In this document: piece after piece, positions 1 through 7,642 of the stretch
Layout of the letters: every line of letters starts with the position of its first letter
Numbering within the stretch: the stretch's first letter is position 1
Source of the DNA: Anaerolineaceae bacterium
Lineage (GTDB): Bacteria > Chloroflexota > Anaerolineae > Anaerolineales > Anaerolineaceae
Reading direction: 5' to 3'
Assembly (NCBI GenBank): GCA_016927865.1
Contig: JAFGLU010000138.1
Coordinates: 1 to 35,747 of the forward strand
DNA length: 35,747 nt
Position numbers and translations under genes: made by a program
The notes under the pieces: model-generated
Database searches by the model: none
The model's input: only the letters and a program-made list of their open reading frames with translations
Told to the model about the DNA's origin: nothing

Positions 1-264
1 AAGTGGTGCTACATCCGCATGGAAGGCACCACCTTTGGCGAGGTGCCCCTCAACCTGGAAGCCAAGCTCGAAGTGTGGGATTCCCCCAATTCCGCCGGTG
101 TCATCATCGACGCGGTGCGCTGTGTCAAGCTGGCCCTCGACCGCGGCATCAGCGGCCCCTTGTATGCGCCCGCCTCCTACTTCATGAAGACCCCGCCCAA
201 GCAGTTCAAGGACGACATCGCCCGCGAAATGACCGAAGCCTTCATCCGCGGCGATAAAGAGTAG
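1..264 (+). CDS. Inositol-3-phosphate synthase, C-terminal part (5' end cut by window)
   Basis: Only the last 87 codons are present; the frame is open from base 1 to a TAG at 262-264. The segment matches the C-terminus of myo-inositol-1-phosphate synthase, which converts glucose-6-phosphate to inositol-1-phosphate with NAD. Recognisable stretches are the [17 protein letters not shown] region, the following [18 protein letters not shown] strand-helix, and the MKTPPKQ segment near the end, which is typical of actinobacterial and Chloroflexi homologues. The product would feed inositol phospholipid or other inositol-compound synthesis. A terminator follows directly, so this is the end of its transcription unit. 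The family call is confident; nothing can be said of the N-terminal half. Confidence 0.88.
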   Translation, partial: KWCYIRMEGTTFGEVPLNLEAKLEVWDSPNSAGVIIDAVRCVKLALDRGISGPLYAPASYFMKTPPKQFKDDIAREMTEAFIRGDKE

Positions 265-280
265 TCGCCCCTTAACTTCC

Positions 281-326
281 AAAAACAAGAAACCGGCGCG
301 CTTCATGCGCCCGGTTTTTTGTTTTT
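281..326 (+). terminator. Rho-independent terminator after inositol-3-phosphate synthase
   Basis: A long inverted repeat, starting AAAAACAAGAAACCGG and closing with CCGGTTTTTTGTTTTT around a CTTCAT loop, ends in T-runs. It lies 17 nt after the stop codon. The A-rich 5' arm could also serve termination from the other strand. Confidence 0.85.
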
Positions 327-354
327 GGACTCGACCTGCTTTCTTTGGTAGAAT
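325..354 (+). promoter_or_regulatory. Sigma-70-type promoter, predicted leaderless start for the deacetylase-like lipoprotein
   Basis: TTGGAC at 325-330 and TAGAAT at 349-354 are separated by 18 bp. The ATG at 361 begins only 6 nt after the -10 box, so the transcript would start at or within about one base of the start codon. No Shine-Dalgarno sequence can be present. Confidence 0.6.
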
Positions 355-360
355 AACCTC

Positions 361-1581
361 ATGCTTTACCGTTATATTGCAATACCTTTACTGCTGGTCA
401 TGCTCCTTTCCGCCTGCGCGCCGCAGCCGGCTGCCTCTCCCACCCCCTACCTGACCCTGACCGCCTTCTTCGACCAGGCCTTGCTGGATGCAACCCGCTC
501 CGTTCCCACGGTTACCCCCACGCCCGTGCCGCCCACCGCCACGGTCACCCCCACCCTCACGCCCACCCCCGTGCGCACGCCCCCCGCCCTGCCCCTGGCA
601 TTCCAATCCGACCGGCTCAATAAGCTGGATGTGCCCCAGCCGTATGTTGAGGACACCTGCCAGTACCTGCGCGCCAAATGGGACCCTAACAACAGCGCCC
701 CCGGCACGGTGGTCATGCCCATCATGTTCCACCGCATCACCGACGAGGTCAACCAGGTTTACCAGATCAGCGAAGCCTACCTGGACCTGCTTCTGCGCGA
801 CCTGCACAAGATGGGCTTTGAAACCATCTCCATGCAGCAAATGGCAGGCTTCTTGCAACGAAACGAGAAAATCCCAGCGCGCTCCGTGCTGCTCATCGTC
901 GACGACCTGCACACCGAAGCCTACTACCGCACCTTCTTCGAACCTTACTTCAAAGAATTTGGCTGGACCAGCGTCACCAACGCCTGGATTAGCGAGCCCG
1001 AAGCTAGCAAGCGGGTGCTGGAAGGCAATCGCCTGCTGCAAGACGAGGGCTGGGTCGATCACCAGGCCCACGGAGTCATTCACAACGTGAATATCTACGA
1101 AGCCAAGCCCGGTACAACTATCACCACCCCGCTGTACGGCACCGTATCCGCCGATGAATATGCCTACAACGAACTAAACGGTGCTTACGAGGCCATTAGC
1201 GAAGCCTTCGGGAAAGCGCCCATCGCCTACATCTGGCCTGGCGGAAGTTTCTCCAAGCGCGGAGTAGAAATCGCCCGCGAAGTAGGCTACCAGCTTGGTT
1301 TCACGGTCAATCCCCGCGGTCCCATCATGTACAACTGGGTTCCCCAGGCCGCTGCCGATGACCCCGCCCGACCCTCTTTCGCCTCCGAGGGATACATCAA
1401 TGACCCGCTCATGCTCTTGCCCCGCTACTGGGACGCCGACGCCCAGATCCACCTGGATACGGTGCGCCTGATTGGAAAAGAAGCCGCCGACTATGCTGAA
1501 GCCAACCGCCAGACAGAATTAGATTACTACGAGATCGTATGCAGCCCAAACCTCGGCCCCTTACCTACCCCCTTACCCTGA
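361..1581 (+). CDS. Polysaccharide-deacetylase-like (NodB/CE4 fold) lipoprotein
   Basis: This 406-residue protein has a lipoprotein signal peptide with lipobox LSAC (Cys19). A long Pro/Thr-rich linker follows to about residue 75. The C-terminal domain resembles the NodB homology fold. It has an MFHRI motif near residue 123 and an acidic pair D181-D182 at the end of a hydrophobic strand (LLIVDD). A metal-binding-type H237-x3-H241 and a WPGGS motif followed by a GY helix match the later deacetylase motifs. CE4 enzymes remove acetyl or N-acetyl groups from cell-wall or extracellular polysaccharides; the substrate here is unknown. The next gene starts inside this one (43-nt overlap), so the two are probably translated together as part of an envelope-modifying group. 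Confidence 0.72.
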   Translation: MLYRYIAIPLLLVMLLSACAPQPAASPTPYLTLTAFFDQALLDATRSVPTVTPTPVPPTATVTPTLTPTPVRTPPALPLAFQSDRLNKLDVPQPYVEDTCQYLRAKWDPNNSAPGTVVMPIMFHRITDEVNQVYQISEAYLDLLLRDLHKMGFETISMQQMAGFLQRNEKIPARSVLLIVDDLHTEAYYRTFFEPYFKEFGWTSVTNAWISEPEASKRVLEGNRLLQDEGWVDHQAHGVIHNVNIYEAKPGTTITTPLYGTVSADEYAYNELNGAYEAISEAFGKAPIAYIWPGGSFSKRGVEIAREVGYQLGFTVNPRGPIMYNWVPQAAADDPARPSFASEGYINDPLMLLPRYWDADAQIHLDTVRLIGKEAADYAEANRQTELDYYEIVCSPNLGPLPTPLP

Positions 1582-3086
1582 TCGTCCTCTTGCCTCTGGC
1601 ATTGGCGATCGCATGCGTTCGATCGTCTCCTGCCAGCCAGGGTTACATCCCGATCTTAACCACCCCCGCACCGGCTTCAACCCAACCGGCTCCCGCAGCT
1701 ACTCGCAACCCTTACCAGCTCTCCACCCGCGCGCCGGGCGCTCCCATCCTCACCCCCACCCCCGACGCGCCTCGCCTCATGCCAACGGCGCGCACCGAAA
1801 GCGAGTCTTATACCGTCCGATACGGCGATTCATTAGGGAAAATTGCCCAACGTTACGGCGTCACCCTGCAAACCCTGATCGAGGCCAATAACATCGCCAA
1901 TCCCAACCTGCTCGAGGTGGGCGTTATCCTAACGATCCCCGCACCCAATCCGCTGCCGCCCGGCCCCAATTTCAAGATCATCCCCGACTCCGAACTGGTC
2001 TACGGCCCCACCACCATCCAATTTTCTACCGCCGACTTTATCCAAAAGCAGGGCGGCTACCTGGCCCGCCATTACGAGGAAGTCGAGGACGTCTACCATT
2101 CCGGGGCCGATGTGGTCATCCGCGTGGCGCGCGAATACTCGGTCAACCCGCGCTTGCTCCTGGCGCTGCTCGAATACCAGAGCGGCTGGGTCACCCAATC
2201 CAATCCATCCGAGACCGCCCAAAATTATCCCATGGGTTACATCAACCCCTATTACGACAGCCTGTACATGCAGCTGGCTTGGGGCGCCAACAACCTCAAC
2301 CGTGGCTATTACCTGTGGAAAGCCAACGGCATCACAGGTTGGATTCTAGCTGATGGTCAGCTCGTTCCGCCCGCCCCCACCCTCAATCCCGGCACTGCCG
2401 GTGTGCAACATTTTTTCAGTCTGCTCTATGGCCAATCCGACTGGGAGAGAGCTGTGTCGGGCGAAGGTTTGTTCGCTGTATACCAGAGTTTCTACGGCTA
2501 CCCCTTCGACCTGGCCTTCGAACCGCTCATTCCAGACGGCTTGCAGCAACCAGAAATGCAGCTGCCCTTTGAACCCGGCAAGATCTGGTCCTTCACGGGC
2601 GGTCCGCACGGCGGTTGGGGCAACGGCTCGGCCTGGGCCGGCCTGGATTTTGCCCCGCCCGGCGACGCTCTGGGCTGCGTGTCCAGCAACGAGTGGGTAG
2701 TGGCATTGGCCGATGGACTCATCCTCCGCGCTGAAAACGGCGCGGTGGTGCAGGATCTGGACGGCGACGGCTTTGAGCAGACCGGCTGGACCATCCTCTA
2801 CATGCATATCGAGACCCGCGATCGAATCGCCGCGGGTCTCCCCGTTAAAGCCGGTGATCGCATCGGCCACCCCTCCTGCGAGGGCGGCATCTCCAACGGC
2901 ACCCACGTTCACATCGCCCGCCGCTACAACGGCGAATGGATCGCCGCCGACGCCAGTCTGCCCTTCGAGTTGGACGGCTGGGTCTCCTCCGGGGATGGCA
3001 TCGAGTATAATGGGTTCTTAACGCGCAACGGAGCTTCCATAGAAGCCTGGGATGCGCGGAAGGACGAGAATCAAATTGGGCGCTAA
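1539..3086 (+). CDS. LysM-M23 peptidase-like lipoprotein, paralogue 1
   Basis: This 515-residue lipoprotein has lipobox LAIAC (Cys26), a Pro-rich linker and a LysM peptidoglycan-binding domain at about 88-134 (YTVRYGDSL...LTIP). A helical middle region includes a SVNPRLLLALLEYQ segment. The C-terminal M23 (LytM-like) domain keeps D370 in LDFAPP, a YMHI motif and H456-V-H458, as expected for a zinc peptidoglycan endopeptidase. The residue four before D370, normally the first zinc-ligand His, is Trp366; H357 in a GGPH motif may replace it. The start overlaps the preceding gene by 43 nt with no clear Shine-Dalgarno, suggesting coupled translation. Two more copies follow at 3052 and 5643. Confidence 0.82.
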   Translation: MQPKPRPLTYPLTLIVLLPLALAIACVRSSPASQGYIPILTTPAPASTQPAPAATRNPYQLSTRAPGAPILTPTPDAPRLMPTARTESESYTVRYGDSLGKIAQRYGVTLQTLIEANNIANPNLLEVGVILTIPAPNPLPPGPNFKIIPDSELVYGPTTIQFSTADFIQKQGGYLARHYEEVEDVYHSGADVVIRVAREYSVNPRLLLALLEYQSGWVTQSNPSETAQNYPMGYINPYYDSLYMQLAWGANNLNRGYYLWKANGITGWILADGQLVPPAPTLNPGTAGVQHFFSLLYGQSDWERAVSGEGLFAVYQSFYGYPFDLAFEPLIPDGLQQPEMQLPFEPGKIWSFTGGPHGGWGNGSAWAGLDFAPPGDALGCVSSNEWVVALADGLILRAENGAVVQDLDGDGFEQTGWTILYMHIETRDRIAAGLPVKAGDRIGHPSCEGGISNGTHVHIARRYNGEWIAADASLPFELDGWVSSGDGIEYNGFLTRNGASIEAWDARKDENQIGR

Positions 3087-4617
3087 GCGTTTCCTTTCCT
3101 GCCTGCTCTTAGTGGTTTTGTTTTCAACGATGACCGGTTGCCAGGGTGGGGTCTTCCCCGGCCTGGAAGGCATCGCTCCGATCTACCCTGTTACCCCCGA
3201 GCCAACCAAACCGCCCTTCGGTCAAGCTCCAACCTCCGCTGGCCCTACGGCCACATTCGCCCCCAGCCCCACCCCGCAGCCTTCTGCCACCCCCACGCCA
3301 GAAGTCAGCCCCACTCCCGCCCCACCCATCCTCTACTACACGCAGGCAGGTGATACGCTCCGCGCCCTGGGCATCCGCTTCGGGGTCGACCCAGCTGAAA
3401 TCACCTCACCCGACTTCATTCCCACGGATAGTTTGTTCAACCCTGGACAGCTCCTGGTTATTCCCAGCCGCCTGGGCCAGGTCAGTTCACCAGAGTTACT
3501 CATCCCCGACAGCGAAATTGTCTATTCTCCTTCAGCGCTAGATTTTGACATCAAAACCTTTGTGAGTGATTCCGGCGGATACCTCAAAGAATACCAAAAA
3601 TGGTTCCTGGATGGCTGGAATGACGGCGCAAAGGTCATTAAGCGCGTGACCCTGGAAAACTCAGTCAACCCGCGGCTGCTATTGGCCATCCTGGAATACC
3701 AGGCCCATTGGGTCTATGGGCAGCCCGAAGATCAGTCCCTTATCGACTACCCCATCGGTTACGAAAATCTCGAGAGCAAAGAACTGTACGAACAGCTCAG
3801 TTGGGCTGTTTCACAACTCAACCTGGGCTATTACGGCTGGCGCGAGGGGTTGGTCACCGACTTAACCTTCCGCGACGGCGAAGTTCTTCGACTGGCTCCC
3901 GAGCTTAATGCCGGGACCGTGGCTGTTCTGTATCTATTCGCCCAGCTATACGACCGGGCCGGTTGGGAAGAAGTCATTTACGGCGAAAACAGCCTGCCCC
4001 AGTTATACCAAACCATGTTTGGCGATCCCTGGCAGCGCGCCCAATCGGTTGAACCTCTCTTCCCTGCCACCCTCACCCAACCCTTCATGGAGCTGCCCTT
4101 CCGCGCTGGCAGAACATGGAGCCACACGGGCGGCCCTCACTCTGCTTGGGGCCCTGGCGGCGCCCGCGCAGCCCTCGACTTCGCCCCCAGCGCTGCCGAG
4201 CGCGGTTGCATACCCAGTAGTGATTGGGTTACGGCAGTAGCCGATGGCCTGGTAGTGCGCTCCGAAACCGGCTTGATCGTCGTCGATCTGGACGGAGATG
4301 GTTATGAGCAAACCGGCTGGGCCATCCTTTATCTGCACATTGCGACGGTGAACAAAGTTCCCCTGGGCACCTGGGTGATGCAAAACGAAAACATTGGCCA
4401 CCCCTCCTGCGAGGGAGGCCGGGCCACCGGCACCCACGTCCACATTGCCCGTAAGTACAACGGCGAGTGGATCCTGGCAGATGGGCCGCTGGCGTTTGAA
4501 CTCAGCGGCTGGCGTTCCTACGCTGGCGAGAAAGATTACCAGGGCGGGATGATCCGCGGCGATGAGGTTGTGATCGCTTCAGTTTACAGCGAGTACACCG
4601 CCGCCATTCACCGCTAA
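3052..4617 (+). CDS. LysM-M23 peptidase-like lipoprotein, paralogue 2
   Basis: This 521-residue protein has the same architecture as its upstream neighbour. It has a lipobox MTGC (Cys30), a Pro/Thr linker and one LysM domain at about 100-145 (YYTQAGDTL...LLVIP). The middle helical region contains SVNPRLLLAILEYQ, and an M23 domain follows. D376 and H462-V-H464 are kept, while the canonical first His position is Arg372; GGPH supplies H363. The start is uncertain. ATG at 3052 overlaps the previous gene by 35 nt, and a TTG at 3076, preceded by GGAAGG, would give a shorter signal peptide. The stop codon overlaps the stop of the convergent serine hydrolase gene by sharing CTAA. Confidence 0.82.
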   Translation: MRGRTRIKLGAKRFLSCLLLVVLFSTMTGCQGGVFPGLEGIAPIYPVTPEPTKPPFGQAPTSAGPTATFAPSPTPQPSATPTPEVSPTPAPPILYYTQAGDTLRALGIRFGVDPAEITSPDFIPTDSLFNPGQLLVIPSRLGQVSSPELLIPDSEIVYSPSALDFDIKTFVSDSGGYLKEYQKWFLDGWNDGAKVIKRVTLENSVNPRLLLAILEYQAHWVYGQPEDQSLIDYPIGYENLESKELYEQLSWAVSQLNLGYYGWREGLVTDLTFRDGEVLRLAPELNAGTVAVLYLFAQLYDRAGWEEVIYGENSLPQLYQTMFGDPWQRAQSVEPLFPATLTQPFMELPFRAGRTWSHTGGPHSAWGPGGARAALDFAPSAAERGCIPSSDWVTAVADGLVVRSETGLIVVDLDGDGYEQTGWAILYLHIATVNKVPLGTWVMQNENIGHPSCEGGRATGTHVHIARKYNGEWILADGPLAFELSGWRSYAGEKDYQGGMIRGDEVVIASVYSEYTAAIHR

Positions 4618-5600
4618 CGCCCCGTTCCAAGAAACTCGCAGAACAAACCACCGAAATCGGCCATGCCTGCCTCCAGCGCCTCATAGGTCGTCTGCGGCTG
4701 CCCCTCCGGCATCTGGTAGGCAAACACCTCGGCAATGTACCACTTTCTGTCACGGGCAATAATCGCCACATCCCCCACAATCAGAAGATCATCGGTCAGA
4801 GTACCCCGCTTATTGAAGAACCGCTCACCCTTCAACTGGCATCCGCGCGCCACCCCCAGGCGCAAATCATCGTTCGGCGTATATTCCGCCATCAAGTCCA
4901 GGAGGATATTCCGTGCCTGGGCAGAAAGCCACCTACCCGCCCAAATTCCTTCCAGCAACATCGCCAACTCCGTAAGGGTTGACCGGCGCGGGGTCAACCG
5001 GGTATGTTCCAGCCCCCAACTTTTCAACACATCCTCAGGATTCACGCGCTCTTCCACCCACTTTTGCAGCGAATCAGCCGCGGGCTCCTCGGACTTCACC
5101 AGCATGGCCCGTAGAAGCTGCTCATAGCTGCGCCCATCCGTGCCGCGCTCTCGCAAGGCCTTGGGCAAATCCTCGATCATCCCTTCCTGCTCCAGCGTCG
5201 CAAAGAACAAAGCCGCAATCGCCACCTTGATCGACGAAGCCGGATGGACCACCTCATCTTCCCCACTGGCCAGAATCGTCTCGCCGCCTACCTCGCGGAG
5301 CAGATAATGCCACCGCCCCCCGCTACGCTCCGCAACTTCTTCTGCCGCCACCTGCCATTCAGCCCACCAGTCCGGCGTTGGAGAAGGACCAACCGTCCAT
5401 GTAGGGGCAAGCTCCGTGGCCGCGCTGGGCAATGGTGTAGGAAGAAGTTCCGTTGGTGCAGTTGTGGGAGCCGCCATAGTGGGTGCCTGCCCCTGTGGCG
5501 CAACCGTCGGGGCTAGCAGGGCTGGTAACGGGGTGCACCCAAATAAGCCACCTATCAAAGAAATTACAAGAAATGCAAGGATGAACCGGGATGTCTTCAT
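4614..5600 (-). CDS. Serine beta-lactamase-like / penicillin-recognising lipoprotein with altered active-site motifs
   Basis: From the ATG at 5600 the protein has 328 residues and a lipobox FGC (Cys22). An upstream in-frame ATG at 5627 would put polar residues before the signal peptide and is less likely. The C-terminal domain fits class A beta-lactamase-like hydrolases. S122-S-I-K125 is the SxxK nucleophile motif, S170-E-E aligns with SDN, and K264-R-G-T aligns with KTG. No clear omega-loop Glu is visible in the short segment before STLTELAMLLEG. The fold is therefore supported, but lactamase activity is doubtful. A role on peptidoglycan fits the flanking LysM-M23 genes. The gene is convergent with paralogue 2 and divergent from paralogue 3. 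Confidence 0.75.
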   Translation of the reverse strand: MKTSRFILAFLVISLIGGLFGCTPLPALLAPTVAPQGQAPTMAAPTTAPTELLPTPLPSAATELAPTWTVGPSPTPDWWAEWQVAAEEVAERSGGRWHYLLREVGGETILASGEDEVVHPASSIKVAIAALFFATLEQEGMIEDLPKALRERGTDGRSYEQLLRAMLVKSEEPAADSLQKWVEERVNPEDVLKSWGLEHTRLTPRRSTLTELAMLLEGIWAGRWLSAQARNILLDLMAEYTPNDDLRLGVARGCQLKGERFFNKRGTLTDDLLIVGDVAIIARDRKWYIAEVFAYQMPEGQPQTTYEALEAGMADFGGLFCEFLGTGR

Positions 5601-5615
5601 GGTGATTGTAGGATC

Positions 5616-5625
5616 GATTATAATC
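5616..5625. promoter_or_regulatory. Symmetrical -10 element shared by two divergent lipoprotein genes
   Basis: The 10-bp perfect palindrome GATTATAATC lies in the 42-bp gap between the serine hydrolase start (5600, minus) and the third LysM-M23 start (5643, plus). It provides TATAAT on both strands (5619-5624 plus, 5617-5622 minus). Predicted leaders are about 10 nt each way. Matching -35 boxes would fall inside or at the edge of each coding region and are not obvious. Confidence 0.5.
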
Positions 5626-5642
5626 ACTCTCGAGTAAGACCT

Positions 5643-7145
5643 GTGAAAGAATTAACTGTGCGACATCCCCAACGGATTTACCATTTGATCTTTACCTGCC
5701 TGTGCCTGGCAGTTTTCCTGTTGACGGGCTGCCTGCCCACCGACCTGGCTTCTGGTGAAGCCCCTGCGCCCTTCACCGCCCAGCCTACCCCCACCGCGGG
5801 CCCCACGCCCACCATCGAGCCCACTCGCCCCGTCTATAGTCCAGGAGAGTTGGTCGATTATATCGCCCAAACTGGTGACACCCTGCCCGTTCTGGCGGAA
5901 CACTTCAACACCACCGTGCGTGAAATTCGCCAAGCCAACACCTTCATCCCCCTCGACGCCACCACCATGCCGCCCGGCATGCCCATGAAAATCCCCATCT
6001 ACTACCAGCCACTGTGGGGCAGCGCATACCAGATCATCCACGACAGCCTGTACATCAACGGACCGGCGCAGCGCGGCTTTGACTCTACCACTTTCGTCAA
6101 TCAGCAGCCAGGTTGGCTCAAAAACTTTAGCGAATACGCTTCCGGGCAAGACCGTACCGGCGCCCAAATCGTAGACCTTATTGCCCTCAACCACTCCGTC
6201 AGCCCGCGCCTGTTACTGGCCCTTCTGGAATATGAACTAGGCGCGCTCACCGACCCCGCCATGCCCGCCGGCCTGGATGGTTTTCCGTTAGGCGAAGTAG
6301 ACCTTTCCACCAACGGACTGTACAGGCAGTTGAACTGGGCTGCCAACGCCCTCAACAACGGTTATTACGGCTGGCGCAGCGGCGGGTTGACTGCCCTGAA
6401 CTTGCCCGGCGATCTTTTGGAACGCCCCGACCCCTGGCAGAACGCCGCCACGGTGGCCTTGCAACATTACTTCACCCTTCATCACGCCGAGGAAGAGTAT
6501 CGCCGCGCCATTGGGCCCGAAGGGTTTGCCGCCACATATGCCGCCTTGTTCGGCGATCCCTGGGCCGTCGAAGCGCACATCCCAGGCAGCTTGCGCCAGC
6601 CTGACCTGCGCCTGCCGTTCCTGCCAGGCCTGCCCTGGGCCTATACCGGCGGCCCCCACTCCGCCTGGGGCACGGGCGAGCCGTTTGCAGCCATCGACTT
6701 TGCCCCGCCAAGCGAGGAAAGCGGCTGCGTCCTCACCGAAGAATACACCACTGCCGTGGCAGATGGCATCGTTGCTCGCACCGGCCCTGGCATCCTGGTG
6801 CTCGACCTGGACGGAGATTCAGACGAGCACACCGGCTGGACCATCTTCTACCTGCACATTGCCGGCGAGGACCGCGCCCCCAAAGGCCGCAAGGTGCAAG
6901 CCGGCGACCTGCTAGGCCACCCTTCCTGTGAAGGCGGCCTTGCCACCGGCACCCACATTCACATCGCCCGCAAGTACAATGGCGAATGGGTCCTGGCTGA
7001 TAGCACGCTGGCCTTCAACATGGAAGGCTGGGTGGTCAGAAACGGCCCCGTTGCCTATCAAGGCTTCCTGGTGCGTAATGGCCGCCAGATTATTGCCAAC
7101 ACCTCCTCCGAACAATCTAGCCAAATTCAGGCAGAAGCCCGTTAA
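5643..7145 (+). CDS. LysM-M23 peptidase-like lipoprotein, paralogue 3
   Basis: This 500-residue lipoprotein starts at a GTG codon and has lipobox LLTGC (Cys30). A Pro/Thr linker leads to a LysM domain at about 75-120 (YIAQTGDTL...MKIP). The middle helical region contains SVSPRLLLALLEYE. The M23 domain has D352, a YLHI motif and H438-I-H440. As in the other two copies the first zinc-ligand His is absent (Phe348) and GGPH provides H339, again exactly 13 residues before the Asp. It is separated from paralogues 1 and 2 by the opposite-strand serine hydrolase, so the three copies are not one simple tandem array. A long perfect palindrome follows the stop. Confidence 0.82.
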   Translation: MKELTVRHPQRIYHLIFTCLCLAVFLLTGCLPTDLASGEAPAPFTAQPTPTAGPTPTIEPTRPVYSPGELVDYIAQTGDTLPVLAEHFNTTVREIRQANTFIPLDATTMPPGMPMKIPIYYQPLWGSAYQIIHDSLYINGPAQRGFDSTTFVNQQPGWLKNFSEYASGQDRTGAQIVDLIALNHSVSPRLLLALLEYELGALTDPAMPAGLDGFPLGEVDLSTNGLYRQLNWAANALNNGYYGWRSGGLTALNLPGDLLERPDPWQNAATVALQHYFTLHHAEEEYRRAIGPEGFAATYAALFGDPWAVEAHIPGSLRQPDLRLPFLPGLPWAYTGGPHSAWGTGEPFAAIDFAPPSEESGCVLTEEYTTAVADGIVARTGPGILVLDLDGDSDEHTGWTIFYLHIAGEDRAPKGRKVQAGDLLGHPSCEGGLATGTHIHIARKYNGEWVLADSTLAFNMEGWVVRNGPVAYQGFLVRNGRQIIANTSSEQSSQIQAEAR

Positions 7146-7150
7146 AAGGC

Positions 7151-7202
7151 CCAATAAACAGATCGGCGAGGCATGATCATGCCTCGCCGATCTGTTTATT
7201 GG
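7151..7202. terminator. 52-bp perfect palindrome, probable bidirectional terminator
   Basis: Two 26-nt arms are perfect reverse complements with no spacer (CCAATAAACAGATCGG... and its mirror). It lies 5 nt after the stop of the third LysM-M23 gene and 21 nt from the stop of the convergent OsmC gene. It ends TTTATT on each strand rather than with a long T-run, so termination is inferred from position and stem strength. Confidence 0.6.
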
Positions 7203-7223
7203 CGAATTTCCAAACTTTTTCTG

Positions 7224-7640
7224 CTACGCTTCCACAAGCGTAATCTTATGCTCGATCTCCACAGCCTTGCTCAACATGGCCTGGGCTGAGCAGTACTTCG
7301 TCTCCGAAAGCTCCACAGCTCGCTCCACCGCCGCGCGGTCAATATTCTTGCCTGTCACCACAAACTCCAGCACCACGTGGGTGAACACTTTGGGGTGATC
7401 GGTGGCCCGGTCGGCGTGCGCGCGCACTTCAAACCCGGTCACTTCCTGGCGCTTCTTCTGTAGGATCGAAATCACGTCCATCGCTGTACAGCCCGCCAGC
7501 CCTACCAGCACCAGCTCCATCGGGCGCATTCCGTCATCCGCCCCCCCAAACTCAGCCGATGCCCCCATTCGGATGGTAAACCCTGAGTCCGCGGTGCCGT
7601 CAAACGACATCCCTTGTTTCCAAATCGCTTTCGCATCCAT
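7224..7640 (-). CDS. OsmC/Ohr-family protein
   Basis: This 138-residue protein has the OsmC domain over its whole length. Cys51 lies in LVGLAGCTAMDV and Cys117 in ETKYCSAQAML, the two conserved redox Cys positions of the family. Family members reduce organic or lipid hydroperoxides using thiol donors; the particular subgroup looks YhfA-like and its true substrate is unknown. The ATG lies 2 nt after the stop of the upstream selenocysteine-containing disulfide oxidoreductase, so the two form an operon. That oxidoreductase is a natural candidate for its reductant, by inference. The second codon region (MDAKAIWKQG) matches typical N-termini, supporting this start. Confidence 0.85.
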   Translation of the reverse strand: MDAKAIWKQGMSFDGTADSGFTIRMGASAEFGGADDGMRPMELVLVGLAGCTAMDVISILQKKRQEVTGFEVRAHADRATDHPKVFTHVVLEFVVTGKNIDRAAVERAVELSETKYCSAQAMLSKAVEIEHKITLVEA

Positions 7641-7642
7641 TC

